From positions 496,001 to 560,000 of the forward strand of contig JAVHNS010000008.1 in the NCBI GenBank assembly GCA_036872755.1: a DNA stretch of 64,000 bases, written 5' to 3'. The DNA comes from Orbilia blumenaviensis (taxonomy: Eukaryota > Ascomycota > Orbiliomycetes > Orbiliales > Orbiliaceae). The notes under the pieces were generated by a model. That model saw nothing but the letters and a program-made list of their open reading frames with translations. It made no database searches and had not been told where the DNA came from. This document shows positions 12,235-23,109 of this stretch, piece by piece. Made by a program: the position numbers and the translations under genes. Every line of letters begins with the position of its first letter. Position 1 is the stretch's first letter.

Positions 12235-15200
12235 ATGGTGCTCTATACCTGTTTTGGAGTAGCTTGGCCTCATGAATTATCCTCCACAGAGCTGTCAGGA
12301 AAAGCAGTAGCTGCCTCGAACTCTGAAACAGTTGGAGACCCAAGTTCAAAAGACGCTACACCGTTAGCTGAGCGACCCAGGCTCAAACTCGCCGTATACA
12401 TAGTAAGTAGCAAGCTTTTATACTACGGCATTCCGAAAAACATGATACGCATGCCGCCGTGGTACACTTGCAGCATTTTCAGTGCTGTAGCTGGCATGTT
12501 TACTAATAATCTACTTAAAACATTTAGGGCGATTTTGGGATTGGTAAAAGGCTGTATACAGATATTTCCATAGGTATCATATTCATCTCACGTTAATACT
12601 ACGATTAGGAAAAGTATTCATAGCAGCCTATTTCTAATATAGCAAGGATCGCAATCCAGGCTCCCCACCGCGTACTATCTCCGTCCCGCTGACATTTGGT
12701 CCCGTCATTCAAATTTCCTCGCCACGGATACACGAAACAAACCTTCAAGGCCTTGCTTTCTGTAAGAAAATGGCTCGATGTCTGCCACAAAAGATCCTAT
12801 AGATCAATGCACGCGCAGAACTCTAAATCCAGTGAACATATAGTTAATTCATCTCAATTACAAAACAACGCCACGTACCAAAGAACGAAAAGAGCATTCC
12901 TTCTTGAGCAATCCGACGGACGCAATGTATGTACATCGTACCTTATTAATTGAATGTATAGGCCTGAATACAACATTTTGTGGAGGCCGGCATGAAATAT
13001 GCATCTTAAGCTTATTAGTAAAATCGACATAGATCGAAGCGGAATACTCGCGTGACACATTTCAGTTCGATGGGCAGGTTGTACCTAACCTAAATTTTGT
13101 GCTAACAAAGGGCCCCGAGGAAGCGTCACGACTAGGATTAGGATATCGAACCCCAGGGGATCATTCCCAGACGAACTTTTTGGACGAACTTCAGAAGAAA
13201 GGGCTATCATCATCTCTAGGCTACAGTCTATACTTCAAAAGTCCCGATGCTGGAACTATTTTGTTTGGAGCCATTGACGTGTCGAGGTTGGCACATCCTC
13301 TCGAAACTTTCCTGATGCCACTGGATTCGCCAGGGAGAATCTTTCTCGATGGTATGCGTTTTCGAGGAGATACTCAAGCATATGAATTGAGCCCAATCCG
13401 TGCAACGGCATCTGTTAGATTTGATACCGAGTAAGAGCCTAATTTAATCTCCCAAGCCAACAAAACGATTGTTTACAGTAAAACATATGAATATTAGGCT
13501 CATATGGGTTTCGGATCGTATCTTCAAGAACATCCAGACCATAATTAAGGGATCCGTGTACTCTGAGGACGGAAATAGGATAATACTTAACTGTGACTTG
13601 GAACCCAAACTCGGCTTGGAAATACTGGTAAGAGACCACCAGATAGCAATCCCTGGTAGCGCTCTGGTGGAGCGAATGCCCATGAAACCGGCTGCCCAAT
13701 GGCCAGCGGGCCCGTCGGAGAGATGCCAATTGGCCATCTCCAAAATATCTGTTTTCAGGGGTAACACCTATACGGATTTCATCTTCGGCCTCCCATTCCT
13801 CCAGTGAGTGTCACCACTGTTCGAATATCTGTTTGTGCTGAGTAACTCTACTTACACGGCCCATCATCATAGATATGCGTATGTAGTATTCGACTTTCAG
13901 AATAACGAAATAGGTATCTCTGCCGCTAGTGAGCCAAAGCATGCTCCTGACGAGGGAAAGTTGTTTGAGATGACTCAAGAATCTAAAATCGATGAGGCTT
14001 CCAAAGTTCTCGGTAACTGTCGACTATTGTACGGTGCAGATCCAGATATTGCTGGCCTATGGACTCAAATAGTCTTTGCAGTCCACTCAGCCGTATTCAT
14101 AATTCTAGGAGGGTTGGTGACCCCAATCGTATACTTCTACCTCCCAAAGGATACAGAAAACTACGGTATCTTCGACTCCCGGCTCGCTGGAATAGAGAAT
14201 TCGATAAGTCTAGCCGAGTCAAACTTCAACCCGCAAGTGCCAATCCCGTTGCTCGAGGACGGATGCGATAGATCGCCCATTTCAATGTGCAGGTGCCTCA
14301 AGGCCATAAAATCAGTGTACTGTGCACAATGTATCACTGGGATGGCATATGTCTTTATTAGTCTTATTAAACGCGGGGAAACAAATGCCTACCACCAAGC
14401 GTTTATTCTCTCCATACTCGTCACACAATCCGGGATGGGGTCGCTAGTAGTATTCCACGAAAGCATACTGCATGGGATGGATAAAGATACGAACACACAA
14501 GACAAGTTCAATGCCTTGTTGAACAAGTATTTCGGCCCCTGCTTCCGTCCAATAGCATACAACATTGTCCTAATTGCGTTACTGCTTACAAAACCGGGGC
14601 AACGTTGGAGCCGCACCCGCATCATGGAACTGGCATACAGATACTGCATGATAATTTCGGTGTCAATTACATTTAAGAAGTCCCTAGCCGACCCAGGCTT
14701 TGACGAATGTATACCTCTCTGGCGTTTATCGACCGTTTCTCTGCCAGTTGCGAGCCTAATGAACTCTATTCTTGCGAATAGGGTTTGGAAGAGATCCCAC
14801 CTTCGATATGCAATTTGTATCAGTTTCGCTATTTCAACAACTGTTGGAGCTCAGGTATGGCTTTATCATCTGACAAGCATATTTAGACCAGCTCGAATGA
14901 AGGGCGGATCAGAAGAAACAGACTTTACCTTTGGGCAAGCTTTGGTTTTCTTTATGTTGTTGCCTCTTATTATTGATTTCTTCACGGGCTTGGTGTTTGA
15001 TATTAGAAGAATCCAGCGCAGCTCGTGGGCAGGGGAAATCGATGGCGCTTCATTTTCAGCTTTATGGACCGTCCTTATACCTTTTGTTTGCGGGAAGATA
15101 CGCTCTAACCTTGAGGATATCCTTAGAAGATCGATTCCTGCACATTTCAGGATGTGGGTCTCAGATCCTTTGAGTAACTTTTGGGATTGGGGTGCTGAAT

Positions 15201-15415
15201 TGTGCACTAATATCTGTTCTGAAGTATTCCGCAAAAAGAGAAATAAGACAGTGAGACTAAAAGATGGAAGCTACTTGGGATTGTTTGGAGGCCGGAAGAA
15301 AGACGGTGCCGCGCAAGCGAACTCTTGGGCCAGCACTTCTCAGAAGGATATCGAGGCAAAATATGAGAAAACCGATCAAACACTGACGCAGGTGCCACCA
15401 CTTCCATCGCGATAA
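12235..15415 (+). CDS. aspartic-protease-like domain with altered catalytic motifs, fused to a polytopic membrane domain
   Basis: Seven proposed exons (12235-12402, 12528-12573, 12660-12761, 12844-12926, 13033-13430, 13498-13803, 13873-15415) keep one frame and give 881 aa. Residues about 57-390 follow a pepsin/yapsin-type (A1) protease: RLYTDISIGSPPR, FNSSQ-NNATYQ, LGLGY, GYSLYFKSPDAGTILFGAID and FIFGLPFLQYAYVVFDFQNNEIGIS. The first catalytic site, normally DTGS, reads LTFGP, and the second reads FDTEL instead of D-T/S-G. I infer a dead protease. The frame then runs on without a stop into about 480 residues starting YGADPDIAG, a motif seen in fungal multi-span proteins, with some six or seven hydrophobic helices and a charged tail. 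The 5' exons are less certain than those from 13033 on. Two genes are possible, with the second starting at the ATG at 13970, but no stop or promoter separates them. Confidence 0.6.
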
Positions 15416-17525
15416 TTACTATTGGGCATCTGATTATTGGCAAATTTTACTACAATATCGCCCCTTGTTTTTATATCGCGGCATAATCTTAATATTAATT
15501 ACATATTGTTCGATGCACATAAAACATTGTCTTCGTTCGTACTGTATATATGTCAAGTAATAAGTTAATATAAGTAGTTAAGTACTGACTATAGCTAGAT
15601 GCAAGATATTCCTTAGGGTTTGAGCGAATATCCCTTTACCCCAGCTTACCTACCGAAACATTTATTCATCGTATCCCAATCAACGAAATATCGATTCAGT
15701 ACTAACCTAAGTTCCAATTAGGACGTCTAATCTGAAACACTATAGGACTATATTACATTAGAATCTATAAAACTGCTCGGTATTATAATCATATACTCTT
15801 AGAAGCTATCATGCAGTTACGACCGATGTGTGCGCCTAGGGTCATACCCACTCGCTTCGTGAATTCAGGCTCACTGTTCATAGGCCCACTAGGCAGCTTG
15901 CCGCGTCATCATTATCATGCATCAAAGCTGCACTACGGAGCTGCAGTTAAGTACTCCGCTCTGGCTGGAAGAAAAACCACATAGACAACACAATAACCGA
16001 AATCTGCAGTACTGGAGCAATATGCAGCAAGAAACTGCACGCGTGTAAATATTATTATTGGCTAGGGCCTGTCAGTCCGAAGAGCCTAATTAAGGCTCTT
16101 CCCTATTTTACCTTTCATGTAGTATACATACCTGCATAGGTGCAGGGTTCCTTGCAGTTTTCTTCACCACGGTGTCGAGAGGTTGAACATAAAAATATGC
16201 TTATTTCTCTAGACCATCGCTTATTTTAATAGGCTAAATCTAGAGTTAAGGTTTGACAGCTGGCCCTAGTAAAATATATGTCAAGAAACTTAAAGTGGCT
16301 TAAGGTAAAAATGACGGCTTATCTTAATAAAGGTTAACAATTGAAAATGTTTATTTTCTTTGGCCTAAGTGACCAGTCCAATCATAAAAATGGCTTGGAG
16401 TTTGTTCTTCCTTCGATAAGCAGAACCTCCAAAGGGCAGTGACGGTAGCGGAGCAGCCTGCGGTAGATTCCATGATTGTCTACACATGCTCTACTTAAAA
16501 ACCCCGGCTATTTCGGTGCTAGATCCGGTTGCGCTCTAATGGACCCACAAACCTAACCTATCGATTGGTATCATGCGCTCTTGCCTGCATCCACCGTATC
16601 AACTTACCAAACACCTGATGTAACGTTGATATTTATTAAATATAGAGTTATTATATTTTTCAACCTTGTAATATCATAGAGGGTCGCCGAGTATCCATAG
16701 GTACACCATTGCCTAAATTTGCGGTTATCAAAGAGTAACTCGAATAAAGTGCAAGAGCGTGGGGCTCAAAAAGCAAGCACCTGGCTACATATACATTCCA
16801 CGGCAACTAGCCTGCATATAGCAGGGTTGTAAGCGAGAAAACATGAGTAGCTTTCCCTTGATCAAATGATCATATGGTCTACCCCCTGGGATCAAGACTA
16901 TTATACTTCCATGTTCTGTAAAGCTTAAAATAATATTGAGACTTGTGCATATTCTAGAAAGTACGCTGCTGACGCTCCGGTCTGTCAAAGCTCGGTTGAA
17001 AATGTCAAAATCTCGGCTCGGACAGATCTGCAGACTTGACCAGGCTAAGCGAGCCAAACTGTCATATCAACTCACAATTTAGGCTTAAGCCGTAATATAT
17101 TTTATTTATTGGCCAACAGAACGATCTGGTCTCGCGAGAACGACCCCAGTTATCTTGGACGCATAGTAGGTTCGTTTTCTTATTTCTATGTCGACAAAAC
17201 AACATCGAAGCATTATTTTCAATTAATAGATCAAAATATGACATCAAGAAATTACTTGCTTATTTCATAATACGAGAACGTGCAGCAACGATACCAAAGA
17301 TCGGTTCGGCGGCCCGTAAATCATAAAGCGTAGAAGAACTTAAATGAATAATAACCTACAGCTGTTGTATCGTTGTATAGTATCGCAATAATAAGGTCTA
17401 TAAAAGGCGTCTACTCGCCACTTCCACCTGAAGAGCACAGCCATCCGGAAAGCTAAATTATAAATTTCGAATATACCCTTCAAGAAACTCATTTTGCTAC
17501 CTCGATCTGAGTCATCATCGTCAAC
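15416..17525. other. 2.1 kb AT-rich gene desert
   Basis: No credible ORF on either strand, no transposon hallmarks and no RNA gene. The last 130 bases are the promoter of the small secreted protein gene. Confidence 0.6.
17399..17407 (+). promoter_or_regulatory. TATA box of the small secreted protein gene
   Basis: A perfect TATAAAAGG lies 127 bases before the ATG at 17526, a typical spacing for a strongly regulated fungal gene. The 5' leader includes a pyrimidine-rich stretch with CTCGATCTGAG and ends TCATCGTCAACATG. Confidence 0.6.
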
Positions 17526-17872
17526 ATGCAGATTAAAAGTTTGATCGCAATCGTCTTTGTTGGCTTAAGCCCGGTTGTCAATGCTGCTGCTTGGGTATGC
17601 CCAAGTGACAAGATCTTCCATTGTTGCTCCAGCTCTGTACCTTTAGGGGGGACCTGTAAGTTCAAAAAGCTTTATATATATTATAGGCTTGAACCCGTTT
17701 AGTATTTCTCGCTTTTCTAACGGGTTTACTTTTGATAGGCACTCCTTACGACCCAAATTTTGGCTGCCCCAATGGCGGCCCGCAGTTCCACGCTTGCTGC
17801 TACAGCGGCGGTACAAGTTGCGCCTGGGCCCAGCCTAAGAATCCGCCAGTTTATACATGCCTTTGCCCTTAG
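17526..17872 (+). CDS. small secreted protein with 10 cysteines (effector candidate)
   Basis: Two exons, 17526-17655 and 17739-17872, give 87 aa. The intron is 83 bases with a GTAAGT donor and TTCTAAC branch site, and its phase makes a cysteine codon. Residues 1 to about 20 form a signal peptide (a lysine, then LIAIVFVGLSPVVNA). The mature part has ten cysteines in the order C-CC-C-C-CC-C-C-C, enough for five disulfides. The two halves look alike: CP-FHCC-GGTC and CPNGGPQFHACC-GGTSC, suggesting an internal duplication. The C-CC-C-C-CC-C order recalls hydrophobins, but the loops (7, 9, 8, 9 and 6 residues) are much shorter. A clean TATA box precedes it. Isolation in a gene desert, small size and cysteine content fit a secreted effector or surface protein; the function is unknown. 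Confidence 0.8.
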
Positions 17873-19221
17873 GTGGATTTCAGTACTGAGGAAAAAGAAG
17901 TTGAATTTCGGTCTTAGCTTCTTATATACCGAATTTGAGGGTGTATAATTATGTATCTATGATAGCATGGGGGACGAACGAGCTAGGGTTGGGCAAGCAT
18001 AGCTAAAAATTTTGATTTTAAAGCCATGAGACCACTAATTGTAAAATAAGTCAGTTCATAACTTTGAAAATGTTGGAATTTTTGGATTTGGGGGTGTGTT
18101 ATAGTTTTCATTGCACTTTCTTGTTTTTCTAGTTTGTATCAAGTCAAAAAGACCATGCTGCAGATATCGGCGTGTAAAGTCGAGGGTTTAAGGCCTGCAT
18201 GCAAAGTCAAAATTATGCTGAGAGTCGAACCTCACCATTTCTAGACTTATTGTGCCGAAACAATTTGGTAACTATGGGCTGGGTCTTAATATTCGTTGAT
18301 AAGCCTTGGGATTTTGGGTTCATGAATAGAACTTATACGCTTGCCTAAATTTTGTTCTATAGCGTTTTGCGAAGCATTTGATTGTACGTGAGATATCGAT
18401 TTGAGAGTCAATTTATAAAGAGTAGATCAATCAATGGACAGAACCTGGTCTCGTAGCAGAGCCGTCAAACCATAATACAACTGGGACGACTCCGCTGCGC
18501 TTCGCCGTACTTAAACCCGACTGAGCACAATCAGGCCTATACTAAGCTAGTAACATAAATGGAATTAACTATACTAAAACTACAATATTTACTGCATATG
18601 TGAGCTTTAGATAAGTAAGTTCAGATTTTATTCTTAAAATTAATAAGCCAAAATTGGCTTATATGTAAACTTATGGATATTTTTGCCAAGAATACTAAGA
18701 AATAATCCATGTTTTTGGACCTCCACTAGTATTTTTTTGGTGAGGGCGGGCAAACATCCAGCTGCACTGTAGTCAAAGCAGGGGCTTGGTTGCGAGTTTG
18801 AGAGCAGCGGGTCACACGAAAGTCTCGCCATAGGATAAAGGCCTTCAAAGTTCAATAGGTCCTATCTCAAACCTGAGGTCAGCCCCGCTCTTCCCACTAT
18901 TTGCCTAGCAAGAGGCATTTCGTTAGCCGTGCGCGTGCGCTGCCATGACCCCTGCTTAGCCAGAGAGTCTTCGAGGCTTTAAGATTTCATACTCTGTTTA
19001 AAAGATCGCAGTCTATGTTCATGGAAACGTGGTAGTTATTCTTTTCTCCCTTTTCTTCTCAAACTCGACCTAGCGAAAATTATTTGACCGTTCCAGACTG
19101 TTTCCTTCGGTGTATTTATTTATCATCAAATAAATTCCCGAAGAGCAAGGCATTGTTTTAGGGAAAAGAAAAAGCGGACTAACTATTAAAAACACGTTAA
19201 TACAATCACATATCAATCCAA
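17873..19221. other. AT-rich intergenic stretch
   Basis: No gene recognised. Many TTTTGG/AAAATT-type words and scattered short ORFs on the minus strand, none with a recognisable domain. Confidence 0.5.
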
Positions 19222-22200
19222 ATGGCGGCAAGGGACCTGAAATCTCCCCTAGATACATGGGATATATATTCCGTTATAACAGAGCTTGACGAGGAGCCGA
19301 TTGCTAGGATAGCATGTCCCAAGACACCCAGTACGATAAGGTATCAAAGATCCTGCCCTGATTGCAAGCTTTCACATTTGCCGAAGCGGATTGTTTGTTG
19401 TGTTGATGGGACTTTTATGGGGTCCGACGGGCCCAAAGGTGGGCGCACCGATTTCTCTCCCGCATACGCTGATATCAGGCTGTTCAAGCTAAAATTTCGC
19501 TGAAAGGTGAGGAACAGGGAAATGCGAGCAATATCTTCCGTATTTGGATGTCTGTCAAACAAGGAGAGGTCAGAGATAAAGACGGAAGCAAGAGATTCCA
19601 GATTCGAAAATACTTCAAGGGCCTTGGAAACTCTCTTGGCATAGTCCCCCGGCTCCACGCAGGTATAACAGGCTCGGGCTACGAGGAACTTATCTTCAAC
19701 GTTTACAAGGTTAGTTTCGCAATACTTCCAACAGCCAAAATAATTCAATCTCAAATATTAAATATTTGTAACCTTTTCTAATATCTGAGAAACGATGGCG
19801 GCTTGTTTTTAGTTCTGCGCATTAAATTGTTGTCCTTCACAGGATGAGATCTTCTTGTTTGGATACAGTCGGGGCGCATGTGAGTATCCCAAATTTGTAC
19901 ATGTTGTAAACGATGAATCATGTTCTTGAAATTTGAGCTGAAAGTAAATATTGTCATATAGACATTGTCCGTGCCGTCTCTGCATTGTTCTATCATCTTC
20001 GTACTGTTGACCCGAAGTCCGATGATTTTGAGGAGTTGTACAAATACAGTCTCAACTTCTATCGCAATAGTAAAGTCGAAGAAAAGCGTAAATTCCATAG
20101 ACACGAAGTAAGAGCCTATTTATTTTCGGATCAAACCTTATTTTGCCATAACGCTCTTAGGATACCATGCCTAACTTGCTTCTTCTAGGCTTATCACCAT
20201 ATGTATGTTAAGGCGTTCCCGAGACAAATACTTTAGAACGCTAACCCATAATACACGCATAGGAGTTCAAACACCCTACCCCCAACAAGTATTAAATTCG
20301 TTGGTGTATTTGATACTGTTAAGGCCTCGGACAATAGCGGGTTATACGACATCTCCCAAACGCCAAATGTCGCCCACGTTCGCCATGCGCTCGCTATTCT
20401 CGAGCAGCGTAAATCTTACTCACCTGAGAAATATGTGGACTTAAAGAAATCGATAACAGAGGATACGCCGGGGCCTCTCAAACAAACATGCATCGAGTCA
20501 TGGTTTATGGGTACTCATAGTAATCTCGGCGGTGCTCTTGCAGAAGATGGTCTTTCGCTTTGGCCATTACAGTTTATACTATCGGAAGCAGAAAATTGTG
20601 GGCTGGTCTTGGGGTTCCAGCCTATCCCGAGCCTACATATCCAAAACCCCCTAGAATACGTTATGCCAGGAATCAACGCATTCGGTTCAGAAGATGACTC
20701 GTCGATAGACTCAATCATCGGAGAAAAGCACCCTCGTGATGGCATCCTGCAGATGACCCAATCTATACCATATAGAAACGGTCTTTCAGTGAATATTTGG
20801 GATCTAACCGACGTATTCACATCGCTTCCCGGATTCAGCCCCTTGGTCAATGTCGAAGGGATGACCATAAGTAAATCCGAACGAACCATCACCGGACTTT
20901 ATGACAAAGAATGCAGCGTCGGTGAGTACTGCTTCCCTATACATTGCGGTTTACGAGCCACTAACTGTACGTATCACCTACACCGACTCCTTAGACACAA
21001 TAATCCACCCATCAGTCTATTATCACGACGATTGTACACCGTTGGGCCTTGACTATATCAGTTCTCTGAAAGACGGGGGACATTGTATTCGCGACTATTC
21101 CGTTAATTTAGGCGTCCCATGGAATGAATTGTTTTGGAATAAACCATTCTACGCAGAAGCAGACCTCACTTTGGTAAACCCTCGGGTTCTTGTGTGCGGT
21201 AGTCATGGTAGTTCAAAGTCTACTATAATCAATGTTGTTGCGGATGAGACCATTGTAGGTGCAATTATATAACCCCCTCCCCGATATTTCCGAGTCCGCA
21301 AAATGGTTATATATACTAGCCGGACGAATGGGCCTTCAGTTTACTAATTTGCAATACAATTTATGCATATATGATGGAAAGGCCAAGGAGAATAGTTCTA
21401 TGGAATCAACAGATCACAACATCATGAAAGAACTACGATCAAAAAAATGCGAATTTGTTTTCCACGACTCTCAAGGGTGGGATAATGGATCAAATAAGCC
21501 GTATTTGGCAGTAGATAGGTTTTTGGAAAACCGCCGTAACCAACCGCTCTTTACCGAGCAGTTACATTGTATCTGGTCAGAATTATCTCACTATATCATA
21601 TGACACATTAATACTTACTATGGATCATTGTTTAGGTATTGTATAGAAGGTTTTCAGAGCCGCATCAACACCATAGATAAAGAATTCTTTAAAAATATCG
21701 ACCCCAAGGGAATAACGATAATATTAGTATTCACAAAATGCGACAGATTAGTCGAAGACTCGTACAAAGAGGCCATCGACAGGTACGAAAAGGAGAATAA
21801 ATGTCCAAACACCATCGACCCACATTTCGTCCCGATGGGGCTTCAGCTGAAGATTCAAAAATATCGGGACGCCAATTATGAAAACAAAAAGTCCATCCTC
21901 TACAAAAATGTAACAAAGGCAATTGGCCAAGAATTCCCCTGCGTGTTCGTCAGTAACTCACGGCGATTTAAACCACGTATGTACTAATCCTGTCCCTTCG
22001 TATTTATATAAAATATTAACTCCAGAATCGACAATTGCAGATACACAGGAAATAGGGAAATTGGTACAATTCACAGAGGATTCGAGGAAAAGCTCTACAC
22101 TCTATCAGATCCATCGCCAAGCTTTGAAGTCACATATCGATGAAGGATTACGAAGAGCATGCGAGGCAGCGGGTCTGATAATGACACCGAGGTTATTTCT

Positions 22201-22777
22201 ATTCGATGAAAGCTGGGGAAAGCTTTGGGACGAGTTCAAAGCATCTGTACCCACTTTTTTTGAACTAGAACTCGAAGAAAGGACCGTATTTGGAAGCGTC
22301 AGCCAACTCTTCGGTACTATTACATCTCGGACAAGAAGGAAGAAGCTTCGAGAACTGTGCGCTCTACCGTCGCACAGTATTTCCGACGAATTCCTAGCGG
22401 CGCTGCAACTCAGTTTCCATGTGGGTATGTGGCTTCCACTATTTACAATTTTTGGCAACTTAGGGGAAGGCATTGATGCAGTGAGCACTTTCGCTACATT
22501 TTTTACTCGCAGAGAGATGCTGTCACGATTGGCGTTGATAATCATGGTTCATGAAAGGATGGCCCGTTTCGGTTCTCCAACTATCACTCCGGAGATGGAG
22601 GCACGGGCGTGGATTACAACCTTAAGATGGTACCCCGATATTCGTAACCAGGTTAAAGGCTTTTTCGAGTTTGGTTCATCGAAGAGCTCAGCAGAAATAT
22701 TGTTCGCGGTAGTGAATAGTTTTAGCCCAGTTGATCATGATTGGCATGCAGACTCCGAGTTCGACCTATGCTCCTGA
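19222..22777 (+). CDS. DUF2235 (Tle1-like) alpha/beta hydrolase fused to an AIG1-like P-loop GTPase
   Basis: Ten exons (19222-19438, 19507-19709, 19843-19879, 19962-20107, 20189-20202, 20263-20921, 20995-21254, 21340-21575, 21636-21976, 22041-22777) join in one frame to 949 aa. The first half is DUF2235, the fold of Tle1-type phospholipase effectors: KRIVCCVDGTF at residue 55, the nucleophile elbow FLFGYSRGA (Ser149), FVGVFDTV (Asp223) and GTHSNLGG (His291), so the predicted catalytic triad is complete. From about residue 488 a GTPase domain follows: Walker A VCGSHGSSKST, G3 FHDSQG, the EQLHCIWYCI block common in fungal GTPases of this type, and G4 FTKCD (residues 624-627). The C-terminal 270 residues are helical and unassigned. 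Exon 5 is only 14 bases, required by phase on both sides. Short exons break the gene into pieces that a simple ORF scan would list as unrelated. Confidence 0.8.
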
Positions 22778-23109
22778 TTTTGAAACTGGTGAATATTAAT
22801 ATTACTAAAAAATCCAAATACTCGATATATCATATATTATATATCATACTAATCGGAGCCTGGTTCTGGGACTAAGATATGTACAGCTCCTAGGGTCTAC
22901 GGTTGCTCGGATTTGCTTTCACTGCGAGCCATTGGCCCTACAAACATTACAACAAAGCCCGTAATTTTAAGAAATAAAAACCAAGTACCATTCTTTCTAT
23001 TTATTGAGCCCTCTATTCTACGTATTAACTGCCACAGTTGCCATAAAACCTATTATCGCGCGAAATGTCTAAACGTCTACCTTTCTAAAAACCAATAATT
23101 AAATCCCTT
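22778..23109. other. convergent intergenic region
   Basis: The 3' flanks of the lipase/GTPase gene and of cnxE. Very AT-rich (TATATCATATATTATATATC near 22827-22846); no gene. Confidence 0.6.

Noticed and set aside
16785..17057. minus-strand ORF of 90 codons in the gene desert
   Set aside because: No domain recognised and no consensus introns to extend it.
17526..17872. hydrophobin identity for the 10-cysteine protein
   Set aside because: The cysteine order is similar, but the loops are far too short and two extra cysteines occur at the end.
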